Positions 8,650 to 18,604 of a stretch of 43,299 bases of DNA are shown one piece after another. Below the pieces are notes generated by a model. The model was not told where the DNA came from and did not search any database. It saw nothing but the letters and a program-made list of their open reading frames with translations. The stretch's first letter is position 1, and each line of letters opens with the position of its first letter. The stretch is from assembly GCA_003615045.1 (NCBI GenBank), contig ML014269.1, forward strand, positions 1 through 43,299, read 5' to 3'. The stretch comes from Caulochytrium protostelioides. Taxonomy: Eukaryota; Chytridiomycota; Caulochytriomycetes; Caulochytriales; Caulochytriaceae. The position numbers and the translations under genes were made by a program.

Positions 8650-9242
8650 AAGGCGACCACCCACGGCGCCGGGCCTACGGCGCATGGAATTCGCGTCATT
8701 GCGGTGGCCAGCGGAGAAGGCGGCGGCGGCGGCGGCGGCGGCCCCAGGCACGCGGTCACGCCCGACGCCGCGCGGCCATGCGATGCCAAGCCAGACCCGG
8801 CCCGGCCACGCCCCGCCAGGAAAAGCCCCTCGCGCGGCTCGTCGGGTCGGTGCCCATGCGCCGGGCTCGCGGTGCGGCTTCAACGGCGGGCCTCGTGAAG
8901 GCGATGCAGCGAACGATCGCGTCATCCGAGCGCTCGGCAAATGACGCCCGCCCGAGCACCGCTCGAGGGCACTTGGGGGCGGAACCGAGAACCTGGAGTC
9001 GCGGCCGCGCATCCGGCGGCCCAGACCCTTGCGGCATAGGCATCGCTTCATCGCGTCGAATGGGCCTCGGCGTCGGCCGTCGGCGTCGGCGTCGACGCGC
9101 GTGAAGGCGCTCACGCGCTGTGTTCCGGCAACAGAGGCGCGGGATCCATACCGGCAACGCCGGAGACGGAACGCCACGGCAGCTGCTAGACATCCTGAAT
9201 GGGTGAACCTCATCGGGACGGGATGGTGAGTCCATCCGGTGG

Positions 9243-9310
9243 TATCTCATCCCATCCCATCTCATCCCATCCCATCCCATCCCATCACATCACAGCACAT
9301 CACAGCATAT
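9243..9310. repeat. CATCC/CATCA-type pentamer array
   Basis: Imperfect repeats of CATCC, CATCT, CATCA and CAGCA pentamers, about 150 bases downstream of the hydrolase stop codon. It looks like a diverged relative of the neighbouring (GCATC)n arrays. Confidence 0.7.
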
Positions 9311-9463
9311 CATTCCTAGATAATAGAAAAAAAACATCAAGAAGCAGATCCCCAGGAGGGGGGTTCGATCATCGAGAAAGAGGGAAGAGGGTCGGCGTAC
9401 ACATCATGCAGGACCCCCCCAGGATCAGCGAGGGCCCCCCAAACGCGACGGGCGCCAACGCCA

Positions 9464-11192
9464 TCAGTCCTGCCACTGCAGCCGCTCCTTCGTCGTCCCG
9501 TTCTCTTCGTAGGTGACGGTGCGGACTTTGCGATCGAGGATGTCGACAACGCGCTCGCGGAGCCCGACCTTGCCGCGGCCAAAGCCGCCCTCGATGGTGA
9601 CGTCGCGCGCGGCCGGCGAGCGCTGCGCGCCCGGGTTCATGGTGTGGACGACGCCGGCGTCGTAGCCGCCCCAGTGCGCCATGAACCACTCGATGATCTC
9701 CGCCTTCGTCTCCGGCTTCGCGAGGGACGCGTTGCGCCGGCCCTGGCCCTCCATCACGCGCCTCACGTCGCGCTCGAAGGGCAGACCCGAGAGCGTGCGG
9801 TGCGGATACTGGTAGAAGTCTCGGTCGTTGTAGAAGGCGAGCCGCGTCGAGGACCCGCGAACGCCCATGGACGAGGCCCCGTCGCTCGGCGAGGCCCGGA
9901 GGAGCCGGCCGATGAGCGAGCGTGGCAGCTTTTCCGTCATGTCCTTCCACGCCGGGTCCCATGCCCACTGCTTGGTCTTGGTGATGAACGTGGCCGTCAC
10001 ATAGTTCGTGAAGTCTGGCATGCGCAGGAACTTTTGCGCCGCACGGTAGTCCGTGCACAGGCAGTCGGCGAAGGAAGCGGTGCGCGCAAGGCGCAGCATC
10101 TCGAGCGTGACCTTCAGGCTTGTCGGCGACGACGCGGTCAGCTTGTCGAGCGTCACCTTCGCCCACGCGGCGACGCTATCGTCGGAGCTCGGTGCGCGGC
10201 TGATCTCCTTCTCGAGCGCCTGGACAATCTGCTCGATCGCATTGAACGCAAAGCAGCGGTCGATGGCCTTGCGGATCGGCCCGCCGAGGGTCCACTCGGA
10301 CCACTGCTCGGCGGTCATGCCCGTCGCGAACTCGTCGCAGACCGCGTTGACCGACTCCACCTCGTCGCTCTCGATATCCGCCAGCTGCTCCATCAGATCC
10401 GGGAGCTTCGCAGACGGCACGTAGTGGCTCGCGATGCCGGCGAGAACCACGTCCTCGCCCTTGAGCTGCTGGCCCGTCAGGCCCAAGTAGGTGCCGAGCT
10501 CGCCGTCCAGCCGGGAGAGCAGGAAGGTGCCGCCGACGTCGGGGAAGAGCCCGATCCCGCACTCAGGCATCGCAAACACCGTCTTCTCGGTCGCGATGCG
10601 GAACGGCGCGTGGCACGCGAGCCCGACGCCACCGCCGAACGTGATGCCGTTCATCACGGCGACCACGGGCTTCGTGCACGTGCCGATCAGGTGGTTGAGC
10701 TTGTACTCGGCTTCGAAGAACTGGACGGCGAGCGCCATCTCCTCGGGCTTGCCCGAGCTGGCTTGCTTGACGACCGTCGCGATGTCGCCGCCGGCGCAGA
10801 ACGCGCGGTGCTGCGCGTCGTTAGTGATCACAATCACCTTGCACAGCTCCGAGTCCTGCCACGCTTGCAGCTGCGGCACCATGTTGTCGATCATGTCCAG
10901 GTTCAGGCTGTTCAGCTTCTCGGGGCGGTTCAGCACGAACACGCGCGCCGACTGGCGCTTCACATGGCGAACCGACGGGCTGCTGCCGCTGCCACTGCCG
11001 TTGCCGCTGCCGCCTGCTGCGGACGACGACGACGTCGCATAGCGACGAGGAGCAGCGGTGGCGGCGGCGGTGGCGGCGGCTGCAGCCGTGGACCATGCGG
11101 ATCGCGTCGCGACGGCGACGGACGACAGCGGACGCGCGCCCGTCACACCACGAAGATGGCCGGCGACGAGCTGGAGACGCTCGGCGGGACGC

Positions 11193-11224
<32 letters not shown>

Positions 11225-11323
11225 ACTGGTCGCGGTGGCCGAGGCATTTGCGGGTCGCACGGCCGGGCACAAGGAGGCCGCCGTCCCGCGGGCGTGGCGC
11301 ACGTGGCGAGGAATCATGGTCAT
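9464..11323 (-). CDS. HIBCH: 3-hydroxyisobutyryl-CoA hydrolase, mitochondrial (Ehd3/mS47-like)
   Basis: 619 residues. ATG codons lie at 11323 and 11317, and either could be used. The first 100 residues are rich in Ala, Arg and Ser without acidic residues up to about position 47, as in a mitochondrial presequence (RRYATSSSS near 93-101). The crotonase fold follows: LNRPEKLNSLN (131-141), oxyanion-hole AFCAGGD (174-180), GGGVGL (230-235) and the catalytic MPECGIGLFPD, with Glu254 and Asp262 matching the HIBCH acid pair. The family releases 3-hydroxyisobutyrate from its CoA ester in valine breakdown. The last 110 or so residues (from about 505) go beyond animal HIBCH but resemble, from memory, the C-terminal part of yeast Ehd3, which is also mitoribosome protein mS47. 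The segment carries an insertion near residue 560-590. A dual role is inference. Confidence 0.9.
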
Positions 11324-11817
11324 CCGGGGCTCGATGAGGGGAAGGGGGGAAGGACGAAGCCGCGGCGCAGATCACGCGGCGCGCGAACGAGCGAGCGAGC
11401 GAGCGAGCGAACGACCAAGAAAAGCAGCGCGTGAGGGAATCGGCGAACGCGCGAATTAGCAATGTCGAGAAGACTCGGATGCGGCAGGCGACCGTGGGTC
11501 GAGGCACAGCAGCACAGGAGCGGTGTTCATCAAGCGCGGCCGAAGGATCTACGACGGGCGTGCGAGGGGTCCGTGCCTGCCATCCGGCGCGCCTCAGAGG
11601 GGCGACGCGACAGGACGCGATGACGCGATGGACGGCGCACGATGGCGACGCCGAGATAGAGACCACCGGCGCGCGCGGCGATGCGGACGCGCTGGACGCC
11701 CGCGGCTCTCGCGGCAAGCGACGGCGATGCACGGCCATGCCGTGTTTCGGGGTCACGCCGGCGTCCGCGGCGTCCAAGCCCCCGGTGGCGTGGGTGGCGT
11801 GGGCCGAGCGCGGGGCG

Positions 11818-11849
<32 letters not shown>

Positions 11850-12018
11850 GTCCCACGGGCGGCGGCGGCGGCGGCGGCAGCAGCAGCGAGAGCGGCAAGG
11901 GTGGCGAGCCGTCGGTAGATCCACGGCGATCCACGGCGCTTGACATGGACCCTGAGCGAGGCGGCGTCGGCGGCGACGAGGCGGCCGCGGTGGCGACCGC
12001 GGTGGCGACGGTGACGGG
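11324..12018. other. Divergent spacer HIBCH-PPX1
   Basis: Shared upstream region of two divergent genes, so a likely bidirectional promoter. It holds a GAGC tetramer run (about 11390-11412) and a dense GGC/GCC run (about 11818-11880). I see no TATA box and no gene. Confidence 0.5.
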
Positions 12019-12114
12019 ATGAATCACACCGGATCAGCGCTTCCCGGCGAGGTCGCCGCCGGCACGCGGACGGCCTGGCACGGCCTTGCCGAGTGCTTCT
12101 CCGCCGCCCGGACT

Positions 12115-12155
<41 letters not shown>

Positions 12156-13737
12156 GGCGACTCCAACTCCGACGCCGACCCCGACGACCCCGGCCACGAC
12201 GCCTCGCTCCAGGATGACAGCGGCCGCTTCGTATTCGGCGCGCGAGGCGGCGCGGCACGCCCGCGCCTTCCTGCATGCGGCACGGACCCGGCTGGCGCGG
12301 GACGGCGTCCTGCGTCCCCACGCGATGCCTGCGACGCCGCCACCGCCCGCAGCAGCCGCGGCGGCGGCCGGCGCCGCCAGCCCGGCGGGCCCGCCATGCA
12401 CGCTCGTCCTCGGCAACGAGTCAGCCGATCTCGACAGCATTGTCGCGTCGCTCGCGTATGCGGCGCTGCTGGACCCCGGGTTTGCGGGGGCCGGCGAGGA
12501 CGCGGACACGGGCACAGCCGCTCCTGACGCGCCGTCAGCTGTGCCCGTCGTCCTCGTGCCGCGGTCGGAGTTCCGGCTGCGCACCCACGTGGCATGGGCC
12601 TTCGCGCGGGTGTTCGGCAGCGCGGACGCCGCGGACGCCGTCGTCACGCCGCTGCTCTTTACCGACGACATCGACTGGGCCCGCATGCCCCCCCACTACC
12701 GTATCGTCCTCGTTGACCACAACCGCCTTGGGCTCTCCTGGCAAACGCTGAGTCCGCGCGTCATCGGCATCCTCGACCACCACCAGGATCTCGGGTGCCA
12801 TCGCGACGCCCCGCTGCGCCGCATTACCACGGCTTGCGGCTCTTGCTCCTCCTTGGTGGCCGCCGAGTGGTCCAGCGGCAGCGGCAGCGGCAGCGGGGTG
12901 CCATCTCGGCCGCCGCCCTGGCTCGCCGAGCTGCTCCTCTGCGCGATCCTCGAAGACTCCAGCTGTCTGCGGCCCCAGTATGAGCGCACGTTCCCCGTGG
13001 ACGTGGACGCCGCCCGTTTTCTGTGGCGCTGCCGATCTCACGCGATTGCCGCGTCGGCGACCGACACCTCCGAGCCGGCAGCTACCGCGGACGGCAACAA
13101 CAGCAACAGCAACAACGACGATGACGCCCGCCAGACGTGGTTCAGCACGGTTTGGAAGGCGCTGCAGGCCGCCAAGTATAACCTGCGCGGCCTGAGTCTG
13201 CCGGAGCTGATGGCCAAGGACGCCAAGGTCTGGGAGGTCCACGGCGTCCGCTACGGCATCTCCAGCATCACGTGGCACCTGCAGGGCGCGCAGGGCCTGC
13301 TCGCGGCCCACGGCGGCTGGCCGGCCCTTGTCGCGATGCTCCACCCGTGGATGCGCGACCGCGGTCTCGACCTGGCCCTCATCATGACCGCGCAGACGCT
13401 GCCGGCTGCGCGGGACGGCCACGCCGTCGAGGACGGCGACGACGGCGTGTTCTGTCGCGAGCTTGTGCTTGCCACCTGGCCGGGACCGTCCCCGGCGAGC
13501 CCGGTGGGCCAGCCACCGCTGCTGCCGCCGCCGCACGACCACACCTCGCTGGTCGCGGCCTTCAACGCGGGCGGCGACGCGCTGCAGCTGACCCCATTCT
13601 GGAATAATGACGCCCAAGATGGCGCGCGGCCCTGCTGCGTGTACGCGTATAACCAAGCCAACACCCGCTGCTCCCGCAAGCAGGTTGAGCCCTATCTTCG
13701 TGCGCAGATCGAGGCTAACACCGCGCCGACAGGCTGA
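12019..13737 (+). CDS. PPX1: Exopolyphosphatase, DHH superfamily
   Basis: 572 residues from the ATG at 12019. An alternative ATG at 12214 (residue 66) lies past a Thr-Pro dipeptide repeat (about 33-58) and would give a more typical N-terminus. It removes terminal phosphate from inorganic polyphosphate. All DHH-family metal ligands are visible: GNESADLDS (Asp137, Asp139), DHN (233-235), DHH (253-255) and ILEDSS (Asp313). A DHHA2-type C-terminal domain runs from about 370 to the end. A Ser-Gly run (about 288-295) and an Asn/Ser/Asp-rich loop (about 355-370) are insertions. PRUNE-type phosphodiesterases share the fold, but the NESADLDS motif fits fungal Ppx1. It is divergent from HIBCH and convergent with the seven-helix gene, 239 bases away. 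Confidence 0.9.
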
Positions 13738-13976
13738 ACACCCTCCGTACTCCATACTGAACCTCTCAGAATCGTTGGCACCCTCGCGCGTGCCAACCGC
13801 TGTATCATGAATCAGTCGATAACACGACCGTCAGGCATTGAGGGAATCCTTCGGAGGACCACTGCGTATGGGATCGCTATGGGGTGAATGAGAAATATGA
13901 AATGACCGTGGTCATCGATGCGGCCGTCCACACCACGCGTCGCGTCACGATGCGCCTCGTCGCCGATCACACGCGC

Positions 13977-16900
13977 CTAAACACTGCCCTGTAGCGCATA
14001 CAGTGCTAGCGGCGCCGGCAGATTAGTCAGCGCTTCCAGCTCATCGATGTCTATACTCACAGACTCGCTGCCCCCGTCCTCGGAGCCGTCCGCATCGGCG
14101 TCGCTGGCCCTACCAGCGTCCTCCGGCATCACGATCCGGCCGGACGGCGCGACGCCTGCGTCCATGGCGTCCCAATCCAAGGGCAGCACCGGCGGCGCCG
14201 CGCCCTGGCCGCTCACCCAGGATCCGTTCCCGACGGAAGCCCTCGTGTGGCCGTCTCGGCCCCACGGGGCTGGGGACGCAGCTGACGAGCCCGCCGTCGC
14301 CGTCGCCGCCGTCGCCACCGTTGCCGAGGCGGACGTGACCGGGACCGCCCAGAGGCCGGCGGGCGCCGCGGCCACGTGCGCGCCGCTCCGCGCCGACGAC
14401 CGCCGCTCGGCCGCCGCGTGGTCAGCGCCGTCGTACGACTGCTGGAACAACGAGGACGCGCGGCGCGGCCCGAAGGTCGACTCGAGCGCGGCCGAGTCGC
14501 GCTGGGCGCGGCGGGGCACCGGCACCGGCACCGGCACCGGCCTCGTGGCCGCGACCGACATCGGCAGGGCCGCGGGCGCGGCGGAGACGGCGCCGAACGC
14601 CGCCCGCAGGGACGGCGTCGGCGCAAGTAGGCCGTCGCGGTCGGCGAGCGAGGCCGTAATGGACAGCGAGAGGGACGGGGCGTCGGCGGCGCTCGCCGGG
14701 CCGGTGCTGTTGCTGCCGCCGCCGCTACCACCACCACCGACGCCGCTGCTGGGACCCAAAGGCCGTGCCGAGGGCGTCGGAGAGGCGCTGCTGGACCACA
14801 ACAGGCCGCCCAGCGAGGGCGAGGGCGAGGGCGCCCAGGCGAACGTGTCGGCGGGGGCGTTGGAGGCCCCAGCGCCGTCGATCCTCAGGCCGGCACTCGG
14901 GTCGTGCCCGCGGGGAGGCCCGTGGCCCGTCGCGGCGTCCGACTCGGGCTCCGACGGCGCCGAGAGCGCTGAGAGCCGGCGGCCGACAGCGCTGCCCCAG
15001 GAGCGGCGAGTGCGGGCCAGGTCGGCGTCCGCGCTGGCGCCAGCGCCAGCGCCAGCAGCGGCTCCCGCGTCGACGCCTGCGGCGGCCGCGGCGGGGGCGG
15101 CCGTGCCCGAGAGCGGCGGCGGCTGCGGCTGCGGTCCCCACGCGTGGTCCCGGATGGTCGATGAGAGCGGGAACCCGTGGTCCTCGGCTGTGAGCGGCGC
15201 CACGAGGTCATAGCCAAATGAGAGACTCGCCACCGGCGTGGCGGCCGCGAGCGGGATCATCGTCGTGGCGGCCGTGGGGTCAGCGGGGCGGCCGTGCAAC
15301 GGGTCCGGTGCCGTTGCGGGTGACGTGGAGCCCGGCGGCGGGTCGGATGAGGCCGGAGCCGCTGGCGGCGGCCGCGGCGCGAGCGGAGCCTGCACGAAGG
15401 CGAGGCAGGGCGGCAGCCCCTCGCCGCCGAGCAGCGTGGGCACCGGCGGCGGCGGCGGCGACGTGGGCGGCGTGGGTGACCGGCGCCCCGCAAGGCCGCC
15501 GAGGGTCGCGGGCGCCGCCGGCCCGGTCTTCGGGTTGTACACGACCGACGACATGCCCTCCACGGGGACGGCGACTGCGGCGTCGACGGCGCGGCCACCG
15601 GGGCCGGAGCCGATGCGGGACCACGGCGAGGGCGGACGGAGGCCGTCCAGCGGGTCTCTGAGGCCGGGGGCGGCGGCGGCGGCGGCGGCGGCGACCGCGG
15701 CGCCATCAGGGTTGGGGGTGAGCGCAGCGGCGGCGGCGGCGACGTCGGCGGCCTGGAGCATCGCGGCGCGGGCGGCCATGGCGCGCGCGACCCAGTCGCC
15801 GGCGACGGACTTGGCGGGCGCGCAGTCCGGCCCGAAGGGCGCCGGCCAGACCATCTCAGGCTTGTACGGCGCGCCGTGGCCGAGGCTCCAGCGGTGACCG
15901 GCGGCCCCCGAGGCGATGCCCGAGGCGATGCCCGAGGTGGTGCCGGTGGCACCCCGACCGCTGGTGCCGCCGGTCCCGCTGATGCCGCTGACGAGAGGCG
16001 ATGCGATGCCCGACCCAAAACCGCCGATGCGTCGTACCTCGTTGGGTAAGTCGCGGTGGATGGTACCATGGGTGCTCGTGGTGACGCCGCCGCCGCCGAC
16101 GCTGTTGGCCACGTAGGCGACCGGCGTGGTGGAGTCGGTGTCGTGGGAGCCGCGGCGAGGCCGGGGGCTGCCGGTATCGTCGGCGTCGTAGTGCAGGTGG
16201 AGATGGCCGTGCCCGGGGTGGGGGTCGACGTCGTCGGCCGTCGGCCAGTGGCAGGACTGATCGGTGTCCTTCTGGCGGATCGTCATCCGCATGCGTCGGA
16301 TAAACAGGAGAAACAGGCCGTAGCGCAGCGACGACGCGAGCTGGGAGCCGGAGCTGTAGTAGCGGCGCTCGAAGTAGTATGCGATGGTGAAGACGCAGTG
16401 GAGCAAGCACTCGGCTATGATGTACGCGAGGCCGTCGTTCATGACGAGCGCGAGCATCGGGACGTCGGGACGGTAGAGTCTTATCACGGGAATGTAGAAC
16501 GTAAAGATGAAGTGCGCCGAGAGCGCGAGCGCATAGAACGCCTGGCAGATGGCGACGATGGAATAGATGCTCGTGCCCAGGCTGCGGTCGACGCCGAAGC
16601 GGCCCTGGGTCGCGTACCCGTAGGCGGTGACCCCGTATGCGACGATGCTGGCGGTGGTTTCGAGCATGAGGAACGCCGACGCAAGCCATCGGAACCAGCC
16701 GGACAGCGACGTGACGAGCGTGAAGCGGAGGTAGATCACCCAGTTGTACAGCTCCGCCGAGACCATCATGCACGCGACGGCGACGTAGATGTGGGCCGAG
16801 AGCAGCGCCGGCGGACAGAGATCGACCTTCGTGATGAACTGGCACAGCACGCCAATGACTTGGAGAAAGAGCATCGTTGCAATGAGGATCGCGGACGGGC

Positions 16901-17132
16901 TGTGCCGGCGCGGGTAGAAGCTGTAGACGAAGAGGATGACATCGACCGCGAGCACGGTGAGCGCGACGACGCGGAGACTGATGTCCAACACATTGCGGGT
17001 CTCGAACATGTACCGCGGGTTCGGCCCGATGTCGTTTGTGGCTGCCACCGCGCCCATGTTGGCGCACTGCATCCAGTTGTCGCCTTCATAGCACGTAAAA
17101 GCCGTGCCATGGCTCGCCGCGAGGGCGACCAT
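13977..17132 (-). CDS. Seven-transmembrane protein with long disordered tail, unassigned
   Basis: 1051 residues from the ATG at 17130-17132. I do not recognise the family. Seven hydrophobic segments are visible: about 52-73, 81-100, 108-134, 146-170, 188-217, 225-253 and 264-279. They follow an N-terminal stretch with cysteines at 14 and 23, and the seventh ends in basic RRMRMTIRQ. This is receptor-like topology (outside N-terminus, cytosolic tail), but no class motif such as DRY or NPxxY is evident. The remaining 770 residues are low-complexity, rich in Ala, Gly, Pro and Ser, with a His patch (HPGHGHLHLHYD, about 304-315) and an acidic segment near the end. It could be a fungal GPCR-like sensor or a transporter-like membrane protein. 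An unseen short upstream exon is possible. Confidence 0.7.
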   Translation of the reverse strand: MVALAASHGTAFTCYEGDNWMQCANMGAVAATNDIGPNPRYMFETRNVLDISLRVVALTVLAVDVILFVYSFYPRRHSPSAILIATMLFLQVIGVLCQFITKVDLCPPALLSAHIYVAVACMMVSAELYNWVIYLRFTLVTSLSGWFRWLASAFLMLETTASIVAYGVTAYGYATQGRFGVDRSLGTSIYSIVAICQAFYALALSAHFIFTFYIPVIRLYRPDVPMLALVMNDGLAYIIAECLLHCVFTIAYYFERRYYSSGSQLASSLRYGLFLLFIRRMRMTIRQKDTDQSCHWPTADDVDPHPGHGHLHLHYDADDTGSPRPRRGSHDTDSTTPVAYVANSVGGGGVTTSTHGTIHRDLPNEVRRIGGFGSGIASPLVSGISGTGGTSGRGATGTTSGIASGIASGAAGHRWSLGHGAPYKPEMVWPAPFGPDCAPAKSVAGDWVARAMAARAAMLQAADVAAAAAALTPNPDGAAVAAAAAAAAPGLRDPLDGLRPPSPWSRIGSGPGGRAVDAAVAVPVEGMSSVVYNPKTGPAAPATLGGLAGRRSPTPPTSPPPPPVPTLLGGEGLPPCLAFVQAPLAPRPPPAAPASSDPPPGSTSPATAPDPLHGRPADPTAATTMIPLAAATPVASLSFGYDLVAPLTAEDHGFPLSSTIRDHAWGPQPQPPPLSGTAAPAAAAAGVDAGAAAGAGAGASADADLARTRRSWGSAVGRRLSALSAPSEPESDAATGHGPPRGHDPSAGLRIDGAGASNAPADTFAWAPSPSPSLGGLLWSSSASPTPSARPLGPSSGVGGGGSGGGSNSTGPASAADAPSLSLSITASLADRDGLLAPTPSLRAAFGAVSAAPAALPMSVAATRPVPVPVPVPRRAQRDSAALESTFGPRRASSLFQQSYDGADHAAAERRSSARSGAHVAAAPAGLWAVPVTSASATVATAATATAGSSAASPAPWGRDGHTRASVGNGSWVSGQGAAPPVLPLDWDAMDAGVAPSGRIVMPEDAGRASDADADGSEDGGSESVSIDIDELEALTNLPAPLALYALQGSV

Positions 17133-18604
17133 TGCTGCCGCTCGCCGCGGCGTGGCGGCCTTACAAGCCGTTCCGGATCAACTCTGATCAGCGTTCGTGC
17201 TGAACGTAGCACGGTATCGTATCGCTCAGCTGGGCGCGACGCTGTCCACCGCTGTCCACTCGGTCGATCCACCGACGGGTCAGGGCCCCGCGGCTGGAGA
17301 GCCCGATCAAATCAAGCACCGATCTGATCGGGGTATCCGCCGATCCTGCCACCGACCAAGCCGTGCCGATCAAGTGAAAGGCACCATGGATGCCGGAGGC
17401 TGGATGCCGAATGCTAGAGGCTGGATGTCCGTGGGATCGTCTTGAGCCGTCCAGAAAAGGCGAGACGGCGCCGCGCTTCAAGGGCGCTGCGGTCTGGGTC
17501 GGAGTTTCGCTGGGAAGGGGGCGGACGGGCGGCGGCGGGGACACTCTATTTTCCGGACAAGGATCGGCGCTGGGCCCCTCCAGGCATCGTCAGCGAAGGC
17601 GTGGGAAGGGACGGCGCCGTCACACGCGAGTGGTCCACGTCGGCAGGGCGCTATGCCACCAAGTCGCCGGATGGCTGCCAATCAGCGGTGTGCAGCAAGG
17701 CGGTGCCGTTGTCGTCGGTGCTGTCGTTGTCAGCATCGGCCTTCGGGTATCGTGATGCGAACATCCAACGAGACTCCGAGACCTCACCTGCGATGCTGAC
17801 CACTCTCCAGTGATGGCCTGCCTGAGGCCATCATGTGCGGTGGCCGCAGGGCCGAACTGACCGGCGTTGCCGAGGGCCGTTGGCGTCCGTTGGCGTCGAT
17901 CGGCTCGTGCCGACGGCGTCGCCATGGCCACGCCCCCGTCCCACATGAGTCGCGCTTTCCTTTTCTTTTTCGTCGGAAGCACGACAACGGCTGTGGCGCT
18001 GCTTGGGCTCTCCTCTCTCCGCCGGCGCCTCGACGAGCACGAGCCGTGGCGGGGAGACCTTCGCCTTGGCTCGCGGCCCTAGCCTGGCCGCCGTCCTGTC
18101 CCCCTCTCCACTCGGAAGCCGCATTGATCGCCGCTTGGGATGCGTGCTGAGTTCAGACGAGCGGGACATGGGCAAGCAACCCCTGTGGTTTGGCCGCGCA
18201 CCTCCCCGTCAGGCATCTCTATCTCTGCCATCCCTATCTCTGCTGCCGCATGACCCATCGCCCGACCCGTGGGTGAGCGACATTTTTGATGAGGGGTCCG
18301 CCAGCACCACCCAGCCAGGGCCAAGGGCAAGCGGAGTTGCGCGGACCGGCGAGAAACAAAAATGAAGAGACCGCCCGTTCCAAACACCGGACCCTTCGAC
18401 CGCAGCCTTGGGGAGCACGACTGTGTTCACGATTGAACAGCACTACGAAGACACATTATTGAGAATCACCAAGGAGGATTGATGGAAGATTGGAAGATAT
18501 GGGGAATTCTCAAGGCTGATCGCCTTTGGAATCACGATTGAAGATCATCCTGGTGAGAACGGCCTTGAGGATCACTGATGAGAGAGCGAGAAAGAGAGAG
18601 AGAA
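17133..18604. other. Intergenic spacer upstream of the seven-helix gene
   Basis: About 1.47 kb between the start of the seven-helix gene and the stop of the C2CD5-like gene. It holds a short GGCTGGATG-type repeat (about 17390-17430). From about 18430 to 18604 it turns A/T-richer, with degenerate GAATCAC/GATTGA repeats and a GAGAGA run beside the C2CD5 stop, probably its 3' untranslated region. I find no supported gene. Confidence 0.5.

Larger units (their letters stand above)
7298..9463. other. Repeat-rich spacer trehalase-HIBCH
   Basis: About 2.2 kb: the upstream region of trehalase and the downstream region of the hydrolase, both minus strand. It contains two pentamer arrays of the same GATGC/GCATC unit (7349-7440 and 8533-8649), a 16-bp tandem repeat (8490-8536), a GGC run (about 8720-8742) and a CATCC/CATCA-type array (9243-9310). 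The apparent ORFs here are made by repeats and GC bias. I see no gene. Confidence 0.6.

Noticed and set aside
9355-9385. GGTTCGATC, resembling a tRNA T-loop
   Set aside because: The flanking bases do not form a T-stem, and no anticodon arm or acceptor stem fits around it.
9644-11434. 596-codon plus-strand open frame opposite HIBCH
   Set aside because: Antisense shadow. The translation is rich in Arg, Leu and Ala without domains.
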